A DNA stretch of 64,000 nt from assembly GCF_018861865.1 (NCBI RefSeq), contig NZ_JAHLDV010000005.1, positions 92,516 to 156,515 on the forward strand. Direction: 5' to 3'. A program made the translations under genes and the position numbers. Origin of the DNA: Clostridium frigoris. GTDB lineage: Bacteria; Bacillota; Clostridia; Clostridiales; Clostridiaceae. The notes under the pieces were generated by a model. That model made no database searches and was not told the DNA's origin. It saw nothing but the letters and a program-made list of their open reading frames with translations. This document shows positions 1 through 9,498 of this stretch, piece after piece (the stretch's first letter is position 1; each line of letters begins with the position of its first letter).

Positions 1-507
1 TTCTTCTGCACCCAATCCACAATATGCTCCCGGAGTATCAACAAGACAAATAACAGGTCTTTTAAATTTTTCTGCCTGTTTCATAAGTCTTAAGGCTTTT
101 CTATAACCTTCAGGACTCGGCATACCAAAATTTCTCTTTATGTTTTCCTTTGTGTTATTTCCCTTTTGCTGTGCTATAACAGTTACAGGTATACCATTAA
201 ACTCTGCGATTCCACCCACAATTGCAGCATCGTCTCCATAATATCTATCGCCATGTAACTCAATAAATGACTCAAAAATTCTATTTATATAATCAAGAGC
301 AGTCGGACGTTCCACTAGCCTTGCAATACTTACTTTATCCCAAGCAGTTAAATTTTTATAGGCTTCCTTTTGCATATTGTAGAGCTTTATTTCCATCTGT
401 CTTATCTCTTTATCTAAATCCATATTTTGATCTTTTGCTAAGTTTTTTAGCTCATCTATTTTACTTTTAAGTTCATACATGTGCTTTTCAAAAGGTAAAG
501 TTACCAT
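1..507 (-). CDS. accA: Acetyl-CoA carboxylase carboxyltransferase subunit alpha, partial
   Basis: The reading frame is open from an ATG at 507 to the left edge, so the C-terminal part is missing. The translation begins [18 protein letters not shown] and carries the family's N-terminal helices, then [13 protein letters not shown], the ELHGDR motif and the PGAYCG carboxybiotin-binding segment. With AccD it forms the cytosolic carboxyltransferase that moves CO2 from carboxybiotin to acetyl-CoA, giving malonyl-CoA. It is the last visible gene of the fab/acc operon, 43 bp after accD. A GGAGTG ribosome site precedes the ATG. Confidence 0.95.
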   Translation of the reverse strand, partial: MVTLPFEKHMYELKSKIDELKNLAKDQNMDLDKEIRQMEIKLYNMQKEAYKNLTAWDKVSIARLVERPTALDYINRIFESFIELHGDRYYGDDAAIVGGIAEFNGIPVTVIAQQKGNNTKENIKRNFGMPSPEGYRKALRLMKQAEKFKRPVICLVDTPGAYCGLGAEE

Positions 508-550
508 AAATTTTCACTCCTTATGTATTACTTTTGTCTTTCTTTCGGTG

Positions 551-1411
551 CTACAAATGAACTTTCAATATCTGTGCTAAAGTATCCTTCATATCTTTTC
601 TATCCACTATCTTGTCTATAAAACCCTTCTTAAGCAAAAATTCGGCCCTTTGAAACCCTTCAGGCAATTTCTGATTTAATGTCTGCTCTATTACTCTTTT
701 ACCTGCGAAACCTATTAACGCGTTAGGTTCTGCGATAATTATATCTCCAAGAGTTGCAAAACTTGCTGTAACTCCACCTGTAGTTGGGTCTGTAAGCACA
801 GTTATATAAAGGTTACCACTATCATTATGTCTTGCAATCGCTGCGCTAGTTTTAGCCATTTGCATTAGAGAAAATATCCCCTCCTGCATCCTAGCTCCCC
901 CTGAGGCTGTAAATATAATAATTGGTTTTTTGCTCTCTGTTGCTTTTTCAATGACCCTCGTAATTTTTTCTCCAACAACAGACCCCATGCTTCCCATCAT
1001 AAACTTACTATCCATCACCGCAATTAACGTATCCTGTCCATTTATCTTTCCTTCTCCAGTAATTACTGCTTCATTTAATAATGTCTTATCGCGCAATTTT
1101 TGAAGTTTCTCAGTATATCCCTTAAAATCTATAGGGTTACCTGAGATCATAAATTCATCGTATTCTTTAAAAGTACCTTTATCTATTGTATAATCTATTC
1201 TTTCGCGACACCCAATTCTGAAATGGGTTCTACAATTATCACAGGTCATTATGCTACTCTCCAAATCCTTTTTATAAAGGATTTTACCACAGGTTTCACA
1301 TTTAACCCACATTCCTGAAGGGATATTAGGTTTTTTCTCACCATATTCATTTTCTAAATTTTTAACCTCAATATATTTACTCTTTTTAAATATACGTTTA
1401 AACTCAAACAT
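551..1411 (-). CDS. accD: Acetyl-CoA carboxylase carboxyltransferase subunit beta
   Basis: Zinc-ribbon subunit of the carboxyltransferase half of acetyl-CoA carboxylase. From the chosen start it has 286 residues. Cys38, Cys41, Cys57 and Cys60 form the CxxC...CxxC zinc finger, followed by the crotonase-like carboxyltransferase domain with the conserved SGGARMQEG segment. An in-frame ATG exists 30 bp upstream at 1441, but the ATG at 1411 has GAAAGGGG about 6 bp before it and begins [10 protein letters not shown], as homologues do. It lies between accC and accA in the fab operon, and AccA is its obligate partner. Confidence 0.95.
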   Translation of the reverse strand: MFEFKRIFKKSKYIEVKNLENEYGEKKPNIPSGMWVKCETCGKILYKKDLESSIMTCDNCRTHFRIGCRERIDYTIDKGTFKEYDEFMISGNPIDFKGYTEKLQKLRDKTLLNEAVITGEGKINGQDTLIAVMDSKFMMGSMGSVVGEKITRVIEKATESKKPIIIFTASGGARMQEGIFSLMQMAKTSAAIARHNDSGNLYITVLTDPTTGGVTASFATLGDIIIAEPNALIGFAGKRVIEQTLNQKLPEGFQRAEFLLKKGFIDKIVDRKDMKDTLAQILKVHL

Positions 1412-1525
1412 ATAACTACCCCTTTCTAAAACCATACCCACTTCAATTTATAGCATCTATAATAAATACTACTCTCATAGTATAAAACTTTTAAGTAATA
1501 AATTCCAGTATACATTTAGCTACTT

Positions 1526-2872
1526 TTAAATATTTTTAAATTCTTTACCAATAAATCCAGTATCGAATTTGCCTTTTATAAAATCTTTATTATTTACTAT
1601 CTTAAATTGGAAGTCTATATTAGTATCTACTCCTTCTATTATAAATTCACCAAGTGCCCTTCTCATTTTGCATATTGCTTCATCTCTATCTTTTCCGTGC
1701 ACAATGAGCTTTCCTATCATAGAGTCATAAGTCGGTGGAATTTTATATCCTTGATACGCTGCGCTGTCTACTCTTATTCCATATCCACCAGGAATATGAA
1801 GTGATTTAATGACCCCTGGACAAGGCATAAAATTCTTAGCAGGATTTTCTGCATTTATTCTACATTCAATAGCATGACCCTTAATATTTATCTCTTCTTG
1901 TTTGTATGGAAGTACTTGACCTGCCGCTATTCTTATTTGGGCTTTAACCAAATCTATCCCAGTAATCATTTCTGTTATTGGGTGCTCCACTTGTATACGC
2001 GTATTCATCTCCATGAAATAGTATTTACCATACTTATCAAGTAAGAATTCTATAGTTCCCGCATTTTTATAATTAATAGATTTAGCTGCTTTAATCGCAA
2101 CCTCTCCCATCTGTTTCCTAAGTTCTTCTTTCATTCCAGCTCCAGGCGCCTCTTCTATTACCTTTTGATTTCTTCTTTGAATAGAACAATCTCGCTCATT
2201 AAGATGAACCACATTTCCATGCTCATCTGCAAGTATTTGAAACTCTATATGCCTTGGTTCTTCTATGAATTTTTCCATATACATTGTTCCATCACCAAAT
2301 GCAGTTTCCGCCTCTACTTTTGCAGTATTAAATGCGCTTGCGAGATCCTCTACTTTGCTAACAACTCTTATACCACGTCCCCCGCCTCCTGCTGAAGCCT
2401 TTATCATTACAGGGTATCCTATTTTCTCAGCTGATTCTAAAGCATCCGTTTCAGAAGCAATTTCTCCATCTGACCCAGGAACAACAGGTACACCAGCTTT
2501 TATCATAATTTCTCTTGCCTTTAACTTATTACCCATGTTATCAATATTTTGTGAATTAGGGCCTATATATTTTATATTACATTCCTCACACATTTGTGCA
2601 AACTTACTATTTTCAGATAAGAATCCATAACCTGGATGAATAGCTTCTGCACCTGTAAGAACTGTAGCACTTAATATATTTTGCATATTTAAATAACTAT
2701 CCTTAGATTTAGCAGGTCCAATACATATAGCCTCATCTGCCATTTGAGTATGAAGAGCTTCCTTATCAACCTCGGAATATACTGCCACAGTTTGGATACC
2801 CATTTCATTACATGCCCGAATTATTCTTACCGCTATCTCGCCTCTATTGGCAATTAATATCTTCTTAAACAT
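1526..2872 (-). CDS. accC: Acetyl-CoA carboxylase, biotin carboxylase subunit
   Basis: ATP-grasp enzyme that carboxylates the biotin of AccB using ATP and bicarbonate. The 448-residue product starts MFKKILIANRGEIAVRI and shows the glycine-rich loop KASAGGGGRGIR, the EKFIEEPRHIEFQ segment and the catalytic MNTRIQVEHP region. Length matches the family. An upstream ATG at 2890 overlaps the GGGGAAGG sequence that serves as ribosome site for the ATG at 2872, so 2872 is preferred. It sits between fabZ and accD in the operon. Confidence 0.96.
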   Translation of the reverse strand: MFKKILIANRGEIAVRIIRACNEMGIQTVAVYSEVDKEALHTQMADEAICIGPAKSKDSYLNMQNILSATVLTGAEAIHPGYGFLSENSKFAQMCEECNIKYIGPNSQNIDNMGNKLKAREIMIKAGVPVVPGSDGEIASETDALESAEKIGYPVMIKASAGGGGRGIRVVSKVEDLASAFNTAKVEAETAFGDGTMYMEKFIEEPRHIEFQILADEHGNVVHLNERDCSIQRRNQKVIEEAPGAGMKEELRKQMGEVAIKAAKSINYKNAGTIEFLLDKYGKYYFMEMNTRIQVEHPITEMITGIDLVKAQIRIAAGQVLPYKQEEINIKGHAIECRINAENPAKNFMPCPGVIKSLHIPGGYGIRVDSAAYQGYKIPPTYDSMIGKLIVHGKDRDEAICKMRRALGEFIIEGVDTNIDFQFKIVNNKDFIKGKFDTGFIGKEFKNI

Positions 2873-2923
2873 ATTGTTTACCTTCCCCATACTTAAAATT
2901 ATTAACTAAAGCGTTCAAACTCT

Positions 2924-3391
2924 TTAAATACCTACTGCAAACGTAATTTCAGCTTGTGCTGCCTTTACTCCATTTACTGTTGCTATTCCAAGCCCTATTC
3001 CAACAGGCCCCTTCATCTTAATTATCTCTACCTCAAGCTTAAGTACATCTCCAGGAACAACTTTCCTCTTGAATTTTGCTTTGTTAATACCACCAAAATA
3101 AGCTATTTTACCTTTATATTCTTCCATACTTAAAAGCGCTACCGCCCCAACTTGCGCAAGAGCCTCAATAATAATCACTCCTGGAAGTATTGGTTCCTCA
3201 GGGAAGTGTCCTTGAAAAAAGTACTCATTCATAGTAATATTCTTATACCCAACTGCTCTTTTCCCTGGTTCTAATCCCTCTACTTTATCCACAAATAAAA
3301 ATGGGTATCTATGGGGAATAATTTGTTGAATTTGTTTTACATCTAAAGTAATTCCTTTTATAGCTTCTGTATTTTCTTTTATATTTTCCAT
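2924..3391 (-). CDS. fabZ: 3-hydroxyacyl-ACP dehydratase FabZ
   Basis: Hot-dog fold dehydratase that converts 3-hydroxyacyl-ACP to trans-2-enoyl-ACP in the elongation cycle. The 155-residue protein carries the HRYPFLFVD motif with catalytic His27, and Glu76 in the [11 protein letters not shown] helix. The start at 3391 is chosen because GGAGGG lies 6 bp upstream; a longer frame begins at 3412 without a good ribosome site. No FabA or FabM homologue is visible in the locus, so FabZ is the only dehydratase encoded here. Confidence 0.95.
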   Translation of the reverse strand: MENIKENTEAIKGITLDVKQIQQIIPHRYPFLFVDKVEGLEPGKRAVGYKNITMNEYFFQGHFPEEPILPGVIIIEALAQVGAVALLSMEEYKGKIAYFGGINKAKFKRKVVPGDVLKLEVEIIKMKGPVGIGLGIATVNGVKAAQAEITFAVGI

Positions 3392-3461
3392 GTTAATCCC
3401 TCCACCTCGCACGTTATTAAATCACTAAATAAATTTAAATTTTAGGTTACCTTTTTATGCA

Positions 3462-3971
3462 CTAGTTCTTAGTTATTTTAAATAATGGTTGACCGTACTC
3501 AACCATATCTTCATTAGAAACTAATACTTCTAAAATTTCTCCATCTACTTCACTTTCAATTTCATTCATAAGTTTCATAGCTTCTAATATACAAAGTGTA
3601 TCTCCTACTTTAACTTTAGAACCAACTTTAACAAAATTCTTTGATTCAGCACTTGGAGAAGTATACATAGTTCCAACAATAGGTGATTTAACTATACATA
3701 TGTTTTCATCTGGTATTGTCTTCGCTGCATTTTTAGAAACATCATTTTCTATATTTGTTGCATGTACTTCCTGCATTTCTATGTTTTTTCTAGTTAATTG
3801 ATCCTGTGTAGCCGTAGCTATCTGTGTAGAACTTGCAGGAATTCTTTCTACTACCACCTGGTCTTCTTTTTTCTCCATCTTTATTCTAATACCCTCTGTC
3901 TCAATTTCAAAACAAGTGATTTGCGAATCACTAACAGTTTTTATTAATTCTTGAATGTTTTTATAATCCAT
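3462..3971 (-). CDS. accB: Biotin carboxyl carrier protein of acetyl-CoA carboxylase
   Basis: Carrier subunit that shuttles carboxybiotin between AccC and the AccAD carboxyltransferase. It has 169 residues: an N-terminal helical part, a variable Ser/Thr/Gln-rich linker at about residues 45-85, and a C-terminal biotinyl domain. The ILEAMKLMNEIES motif places the biotinylated lysine at about 133. The start codon follows the fabF stop by 2 bp and its ribosome site lies inside the end of fabF, so translation is probably coupled. Confidence 0.95.
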   Translation of the reverse strand: MDYKNIQELIKTVSDSQITCFEIETEGIRIKMEKKEDQVVVERIPASSTQIATATQDQLTRKNIEMQEVHATNIENDVSKNAAKTIPDENICIVKSPIVGTMYTSPSAESKNFVKVGSKVKVGDTLCILEAMKLMNEIESEVDGEILEVLVSNEDMVEYGQPLFKITKN

Positions 3972-3973
3972 AG

Positions 3974-5215
3974 TTATCTACCATCCCATTTTTTTAATAA
4001 TATAGTAGCATCATGACCACCAAATCCAAAAGAATTTGACATTGCATACTTAAGCTGCTGTTTTCTGCCTACATTTGGAACAATATCTAAATCACAATCT
4101 TCATCTGGTACTTTATAACCTACAGTTGCTGGCACAAAACCTTCTTCTAATGCTTTTACACATACTATAGCCTCTATTGCTCCTGATGCTCCAAGAAGAT
4201 GTCCTGTCATAGACTTTGTTGAACTCATTGGTATCTTGTAAGCATATTCACCAAAAACAGATTTAACAGCTATTGTTTCAAACTTATCATTATATGGAGT
4301 ACTTGTTCCATGTGCATTAATGTAAGATACTTCTTCTGGCTTAACACCACCATCTTTAAGCGCCATTACCATTGACCTTGCAGCCCCTTCTCCATCTGGT
4401 GCTGGTGAAGTTATGTGGTATGCGTCACAAGTTGATCCATAACCATTGACCTCTGCATATATTTTAGCATTTCTCTTTTGTGCATGCTCTAAAGATTCAA
4501 GTATAACTATACCTGCACCATCTCCCATAATAAAACCATTTCTCTCCTTATCAAAAGGAATTGATGCTCTTAAAGGGTCTTCACTTTTACTTAAAGCTGT
4601 TAATTGTGTAAAACCAGATAAAGCAAGTGGACTTATAGATGCTTCTGCTCCTCCAGCTATTATTATATCTGCTCTACCATCTTGAATTAGATGAAAAGCA
4701 TCCCCGATTGCATTTGTTCCTGTAGCGCAAGCAGTAACTACACTATAACACATACCTTTAGCACCATACTTTATTGCTATATTTCCAGCTGCCATATTAC
4801 CAATTATCATAGGTATTAAGTAAGGTGTCACTCTACTTGGTCCCTTTTCTAAAAGCTTTGCATGTTCTCTCTCAATGGTACTTATTCCACCAATACCAGA
4901 ACCAACTATTACTCCTATTCTTTCACTGTCCTCGTTTTCTACATCTAGTCCGGAGTTTTCAACTGCTTCTTTCGCTGCAACCATTGCATACTGACAATAC
5001 ATATCCATTTTTCTAGCTTCTCTTTTATCTAGCGCTACGGTTACATCAAAGTCTTTAACCTCTGCAGCTAACTTACATTTAAAATCCGTAACATCAAAAG
5101 ATTTAATTACATCTATACCGCAAGTTCCTTTTTTTATATTATCCCAAAAAATATTTACATCATTTCCTATAGGTGTAACTGCTCCCATACCTGTTATAAC
5201 GACTCTATTTTTCAT
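3974..5215 (-). CDS. fabF: 3-oxoacyl-ACP synthase II
   Basis: Condensing enzyme that extends acyl-ACP with malonyl-ACP. The 413-residue thiolase-fold protein shows the Cys-His-His triad: Cys163 in VVTACATGTNA, His302 in AHGTSTPYND and His339 in KSMTGHLLGASG. The C-terminal SNSFGFGGHDA glycine-rich motif is present. GGAGGA precedes the ATG. The gap to fabG carries an array of short hairpin repeats (see 5233-5303). Confidence 0.97.
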   Translation of the reverse strand: MKNRVVITGMGAVTPIGNDVNIFWDNIKKGTCGIDVIKSFDVTDFKCKLAAEVKDFDVTVALDKREARKMDMYCQYAMVAAKEAVENSGLDVENEDSERIGVIVGSGIGGISTIEREHAKLLEKGPSRVTPYLIPMIIGNMAAGNIAIKYGAKGMCYSVVTACATGTNAIGDAFHLIQDGRADIIIAGGAEASISPLALSGFTQLTALSKSEDPLRASIPFDKERNGFIMGDGAGIVILESLEHAQKRNAKIYAEVNGYGSTCDAYHITSPAPDGEGAARSMVMALKDGGVKPEEVSYINAHGTSTPYNDKFETIAVKSVFGEYAYKIPMSSTKSMTGHLLGASGAIEAIVCVKALEEGFVPATVGYKVPDEDCDLDIVPNVGRKQQLKYAMSNSFGFGGHDATILLKKWDGR

Positions 5216-5232
5216 AAAGTAAATCCTCCTTT

Positions 5233-5303
5233 AATCATCTTTAGGTGCTTAATCACCTTAGGGCGTCGCATCATATTTATATGCTGAATCACCCAAATGT
5301 GCT
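5233..5303. repeat. Degenerate tandem mini-hairpin repeats between fabG and fabF
   Basis: About four units of 17-19 bp each begin with AATCA or ATCA and contain a tiny inverted repeat, for example CATCTTTAGGTG and CATATTTATATG. The units resemble the exact 21-bp-period arrays at 25545-25610 and 47417-47458. The array ends inside the fabG stop region. Function unknown; a spacer hairpin series in the mRNA is possible. Confidence 0.55.
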
Positions 5304-6042
5304 ACATTACCATTCCACCATCTACATTTATAACTTGACCCGTTATATATGCTGCTTCATCTGTTGCTAAAAATGCTACTACATTTGCAACATCTTCTGG
5401 CCTGCCAAGTCTCTTTAATGGAATAGTGCTCATTATAGCATCCTTTACTTTAGTGGGCAAAGACTCAGTCATATCCGTTTGAATATATCCTGGTGCTACT
5501 GCATTACAAGTTACCCCTCTGCTTCCAAATTCTCTAGCTACAGATTTTGTCATTCCTATTATTCCTGCCTTCGCTGCCGAATAATTTACTTGACCTGCAT
5601 TTCCTGTAATCCCAGTAACTGAAGATATATTTATTATTCTTCCACTTCTTTGTTTAAGCATTATAGATGATACATGTCTTGTGCAATTAAAGGCACCTTT
5701 TAGATTAATATCTATAACACTATCAAAATCTTCTTCTTTCATTCTCATCAAAAGCCCATCTTTTGTTATGCCAGCATTATTAACTAGAATATCTATGCTT
5801 CCAAATTCCTCAACACATTTCTTCATCATATTTTCCACGTCACTATAACTGCTTATATCCGCTTGAATTGCAAGTACCTTAACTCCCAAAGCTTCTATCT
5901 CTTTAACTACTTCACGCACTGCATCAACGCTATTTCTATAATTAACAACTACATTTGCACCAAGCTTTGCAAGCTTTAATGCTATAGCTCTTCCAATGCC
6001 ACGACTAGCTCCTGTAACTACTGCTGTTTTTCCTTTTAACAT
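5302..6042 (-). CDS. fabG: 3-oxoacyl-ACP reductase FabG
   Basis: Short-chain dehydrogenase that reduces 3-oxoacyl-ACP with NADPH. The 246-residue protein has the TGASRGIGRA cofactor loop at residues 10-19, NNAG at 88-91, catalytic Ser141 and the YxxxK pair Tyr154/Lys158. The end motif GQVINVDGGMVM is typical. It sits between fabD and fabF in the operon. AGGAG lies 11 bp before the ATG, a slightly long spacing. Confidence 0.97.
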   Translation of the reverse strand: MLKGKTAVVTGASRGIGRAIALKLAKLGANVVVNYRNSVDAVREVVKEIEALGVKVLAIQADISSYSDVENMMKKCVEEFGSIDILVNNAGITKDGLLMRMKEEDFDSVIDINLKGAFNCTRHVSSIMLKQRSGRIINISSVTGITGNAGQVNYSAAKAGIIGMTKSVAREFGSRGVTCNAVAPGYIQTDMTESLPTKVKDAIMSTIPLKRLGRPEDVANVVAFLATDEAAYITGQVINVDGGMVM

Positions 6043-6110
6043 AAATTTATGTTCTCCTTTGCATCTTTCATATATCTTTATTTATTAATCAATTTTATTA
6101 TTAATAAATC

Positions 6111-7046
6111 CTATTTTTTTAGCAATTCTACTGCTTTATTTAAAGATGCCATATCTTCTATATTAACAATTGTAAGGTTTCTATCTATTTTCTTAACAAA
6201 TCCACTTAATACTTTGCCAGGTCCTATCTCTACAAAAGTATCAACACCGTCTTTTATCATTCTTCTAATAATTGTCTCCCATAAAACCGAACTCATAACT
6301 TGAAGTTTTAAATTTGATTTGATATCATCTATGCTTTTTATATAATCCCCATTTACATTTGTCATTACCGGAATACTCATATCTTTAAGGACTATATTTT
6401 CAAGTTCGATTTCTAACTTCTCTGCTGCCGGTTTTAGCATAGATGAATGAAATGGTGCACTTACAGATAAAACTATAGCTCGTTTAGCACCTTTTTCCTT
6501 AGCTTTTTCACATGCAAGTTCTACCGCCGCTATTTCCCCGGCAATTACTATTTGTCCCGGGCAATTCAAATTTGCAATTTCAACTATCCCAGAAGTTTTT
6601 GCCTCGTTACATGCTTCCTTAACCTTCGATGCCTCAAGACCAATAATCGCAGCCATGGTGCCTATCCCTACAGGTACCGCCTCTTGCATAAATCTACCTC
6701 GCTTTTTAACAAGCTTTACAGCATCTTTGAAATTCATAGCTCCACTACAAACAAGTGCTGAGTACTCTCCAAGACTAAGTCCTGCAGTCACATCACATTT
6801 CACACCATATTTTTGTAATGCCATAAGTGCTGCTATACTAACAGTTAAAATAGCGGGTTGAGTATTCTCTGTAATATTTAACTCCTCAATTTCACCTTCA
6901 AAACAAAGTTTACTTAATTCAAAATTAAGTTCTTTATCTGCTATATTAAATATATTTTTGCATTCCTCTATATTTTCAAATAATTCCTTGCCCATACCAA
7001 TATATTGGGCTCCCTGTCCCGGAAAAATAAAAGCAATTTTGCTCAT
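6111..7046 (-). CDS. fabD: Malonyl-CoA:ACP transacylase
   Basis: Transfers the malonyl group from CoA to ACP to supply the elongation cycle. It has 311 residues, begins MSKIAFIFPGQGAQ, and carries the active-site nucleophile Ser91 in GLSLGEYSAL and the APFHSSML histidine segment. GAGGAG precedes the ATG. It lies between fabK and fabG. The upstream gap contains two degenerate repeat units (7060-7096). Confidence 0.97.
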   Translation of the reverse strand: MSKIAFIFPGQGAQYIGMGKELFENIEECKNIFNIADKELNFELSKLCFEGEIEELNITENTQPAILTVSIAALMALQKYGVKCDVTAGLSLGEYSALVCSGAMNFKDAVKLVKKRGRFMQEAVPVGIGTMAAIIGLEASKVKEACNEAKTSGIVEIANLNCPGQIVIAGEIAAVELACEKAKEKGAKRAIVLSVSAPFHSSMLKPAAEKLEIELENIVLKDMSIPVMTNVNGDYIKSIDDIKSNLKLQVMSSVLWETIIRRMIKDGVDTFVEIGPGKVLSGFVKKIDRNLTIVNIEDMASLNKAVELLKK

Positions 7047-7059
7047 AATTTATCTCCTC

Positions 7060-7096
7060 ACTCATCACTTTTAGAGCTAATCATTACTTCAGCTCC
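7060..7096. repeat. Two degenerate mini-hairpin repeat units between fabK and fabD
   Basis: Two consecutive units, starting CTCATCACTTTTAGAGCT and AATCATTACTTCAGCT, have a period of about 19 bp and resemble the repeat family at 5233, 25545 and 47417. The stems are weak here, so assignment rests on the AATCAT start and spacing. Confidence 0.35.
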
Positions 7097-7139
7097 AAAT
7101 ATTATGGCTTTAATCTGTATGAAATAATAATATAATAAT

Positions 7140-8072
7140 TTATTTAAATCTTATAATAGCTTCTTTCGCCTCTGTGAACATTTCTTCGATAATTTCCTTG
7201 CAACTTTGTTCTTTTTTTACAAGACCCGCAATTTGACCTGCCATAATAGATCCCATCTCTATATCGCCTTCTTTTACTGCCTTTGGTAAACATCCTCGTC
7301 CCAGTTCCTCTAACTCTTCTATTGAAGCATTTTCTTTCTCAAATTTCTGGAATTTTCTCGATAATTTATTTTTTAAAACCCTAATAGGATGACCTGTAGA
7401 TCTTCCAGTAACCACTGAATCTATATCCTTCGCACCTAATATTTTCTTTTTATAATTATCATGTATTGTACATTCATTTGCTACTAAAAACCTTGTTCCT
7501 ACTTGTACTCCTTGTACGCCAAGCATAAATGCTGCCGCAACACCTCGTCCATCGCCTATTCCGCCTGCTGCGATTACAGGAATAGTAACCGCATCAACAA
7601 CCTGGGGTACAAGTGACATAGTTGTAAGTTCACCGATATGTCCTCCAGATTCACAGCCTTCTGCGATAACTGCATCTGCTCCAGCTCTCTCCATACGCTT
7701 TGCCAATGCAACAGAAGCCACTACTGGTATTACTTTAATCCCATGTGACTTCCAAAGTTCCATATATTTACCTGGATTACCTGCTCCAGTAGTAACTACC
7801 TTAACACCTTCTTCACATACAAGATGTGCAATTTCTTCTGCATTATCACTCAAAAGCATTATATTAACGCCAAAAGATTTATCTGTTAGCTTTTTAGCTT
7901 TTCTAATTTCATCCCTTATATAATCTGTTGGTGCATTGGCTGCAGCTATAATACCTAGGCCTCCTGCATTAGATACTGCAGATGCCAGACTACTGTCCGC
8001 AACCCAAGCCATCCCACCTTGTATTATTGGATACTTTACACCCAACTCTTTAAAAAATACGGAATTAAACAT
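7140..8072 (-). CDS. fabK: Enoyl-ACP reductase II (FMN-dependent)
   Basis: TIM-barrel FMN enzyme of the nitronate monooxygenase/FabK family that performs the last reduction of the elongation cycle with NAD(P)H. The 310-residue protein begins MFNSVFFKELGVKYPIIQGG and has the EGCESGGHIG and IAAGGIGDGRG flavin-binding motifs. No FabI- or FabL-type short-chain enoyl reductase is seen in the operon, so FabK probably fills that role. AAGGAGGGG precedes the ATG. A strong terminator-like hairpin separates it from acpP. Confidence 0.93.
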   Translation of the reverse strand: MFNSVFFKELGVKYPIIQGGMAWVADSSLASAVSNAGGLGIIAAANAPTDYIRDEIRKAKKLTDKSFGVNIMLLSDNAEEIAHLVCEEGVKVVTTGAGNPGKYMELWKSHGIKVIPVVASVALAKRMERAGADAVIAEGCESGGHIGELTTMSLVPQVVDAVTIPVIAAGGIGDGRGVAAAFMLGVQGVQVGTRFLVANECTIHDNYKKKILGAKDIDSVVTGRSTGHPIRVLKNKLSRKFQKFEKENASIEELEELGRGCLPKAVKEGDIEMGSIMAGQIAGLVKKEQSCKEIIEEMFTEAKEAIIRFK

Positions 8073-8126
8073 TTTACCCCTCCTTGATTCCTTAAAACAT
8101 ATAGTTAAAGTCAGATAATTATAAAA

Positions 8127-8174
8127 AAAAAGTATATATTACTACAACTACATTCTACGTAATATATACTTTTT
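8127..8174 (-). terminator. Terminator-like hairpin between acpP and fabK
   Basis: A 16-bp perfect stem (8127-8142 with 8159-8174) encloses a 16-base loop. Read on the minus strand, it ends in a run of about nine T residues. It lies downstream of acpP and upstream of fabK, inside the fab operon, so it could make acpP mRNA more abundant than the distal genes. Confidence 0.7.
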
Positions 8175-8245
8175 AATATACTGAATAAAACTAAATTTTT
8201 ATACTTAGTATTTCAGCTCCCCAATCATCTAACTCTTAATTTAAA

Positions 8246-8476
8246 TTATTTAAGTTTTTCTTCTATATATTTAACAATTCCCTGTACATCTTTAATATTT
8301 TCTATATCCTCATTTGGTATTTCAATTTCAAATGCTTCTTCAAGTGACATAACAATTTCAAAAATCTCAAGAGAATCTACACCTAAATCATCTGCAAATT
8401 TAGCCTCCATTTTAACCTCTGCTTCGTCTATTCCTAATTGTTCAACTATTACACTTTTAACTTTTTCAAATACCAT
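8246..8476 (-). CDS. acpP: Acyl carrier protein
   Basis: Small acidic carrier of acyl intermediates, modified with 4'-phosphopantetheine. The 76-residue four-helix protein has the DSL motif, with the attachment serine at residue 35 in [18 protein letters not shown] precedes the ATG. It lies between fabH and fabK and is followed by a strong hairpin that may uncouple its level from the other fab genes. Confidence 0.96.
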   Translation of the reverse strand: MVFEKVKSVIVEQLGIDEAEVKMEAKFADDLGVDSLEIFEIVMSLEEAFEIEIPNEDIENIKDVQGIVKYIEEKLK

Positions 8477-8496
8477 TATTAATTCCTCCTAAGATT

Positions 8497-9480
8497 TTAT
8501 TTATTCATTGTCCATTCTATTAATGAAGCTCCGTAGGTTAACCCACCACCGAAGCCTACAAGTATAATTTTATCTCCAGCTGTAAGTAAATTTTTCTTAT
8601 TCATTTCATCCATTGCTATAGCTATACTTGCTGCTGAAGTATTCCCATACTTATCTAAATTAACGAAAAATTTATCTTTATCAGCCTTCAATTTTCTAAC
8701 AACAAATTCTATTATTCTAAAATTTGCTTGATGACAAACTACATACTTAATATCATCAAGTGTGTAATTATTTTCATTTAAGATTCTACTTATGCTACTT
8801 GCAATAGTTTTTACTGCAAATTTAAAAATTTCTTTGCCATCCATACTTATTGTTGATTTAAAATTTTCAGTTCCTTTTGTATATGTATTTTTCACATCTA
8901 CAGTTGGACACGTCAAAAATTTGCCCTTTTGACCTTCTGAAGCTGAATTTATAGAGATTATCCCTCTAACTTTTCCCGCCTCAAGTACTGCTGCCCCTGC
9001 TCCATCTCCAAATAAAATACAAGTGTTTCTGTCTGTCCAATCAACTATTTTTGATAATACATCAGCCCCTATTATTAGTGCTCTTTTTAGCTGACCTGTT
9101 TTAAGAAATTGCATTGCTATATTTAGGGCAAATATAAACCCTGTACACGCTGCTGATATATCAAAAGCCATGGCATTAACTGCTCCAATATTTCCTTGAA
9201 CTATACATGCAGTTGCTGGTACAAATTGATCTGGAGATGTACTTGCAACAATGATCAAGTCTATATCTTCGGCTTTAACATTTGCATTTTTTAATGCGAA
9301 AGCTGCTGCTTTTGTAGCTAAATCTGAAGTGTTTTCACCTGTAGATATATGTCTCTGCTTTATACCCGTCATAGAAACTATCCATTCATCAGAAGTATCT
9401 ACAATTTTTGATAACTCATGATTAGTCATTATATTTACAGGTGCATAACTTCCCGTACCAATTATTTGTACTTCATTCAT
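8497..9480 (-). CDS. fabH: 3-oxoacyl-ACP synthase III
   Basis: Starts fatty-acid synthesis by condensing an acyl-CoA with malonyl-ACP. The 327-residue thiolase-fold enzyme shows the Cys-His-Asn triad: Cys112 in SAACTGFIFAL, His in VVCHQANFRI and Asn in YGNTSAASI. It is the first biosynthetic gene after the regulator fabT, and its ribosome site overlaps the end of fabT. Which acyl-CoA primer it prefers cannot be told from sequence alone. Confidence 0.96.
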   Translation of the reverse strand: MNEVQIIGTGSYAPVNIMTNHELSKIVDTSDEWIVSMTGIKQRHISTGENTSDLATKAAAFALKNANVKAEDIDLIIVASTSPDQFVPATACIVQGNIGAVNAMAFDISAACTGFIFALNIAMQFLKTGQLKRALIIGADVLSKIVDWTDRNTCILFGDGAGAAVLEAGKVRGIISINSASEGQKGKFLTCPTVDVKNTYTKGTENFKSTISMDGKEIFKFAVKTIASSISRILNENNYTLDDIKYVVCHQANFRIIEFVVRKLKADKDKFFVNLDKYGNTSAASIAIAMDEMNKKNLLTAGDKIILVGFGGGLTYGASLIEWTMNK

Positions 9481-9498
9481 TGCTTAACTCCCACTTCC

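Noticed and set aside
267..470. A 67-codon plus-strand frame over the accA gene
   Set aside because: It is antisense to the clearly coding accA frame and has no ribosome site or recognisable sequence.
2265..2630. A 121-codon plus-strand frame
   Set aside because: It is the opposite-strand shadow of accC, with low-complexity Ser/Pro-rich translation.
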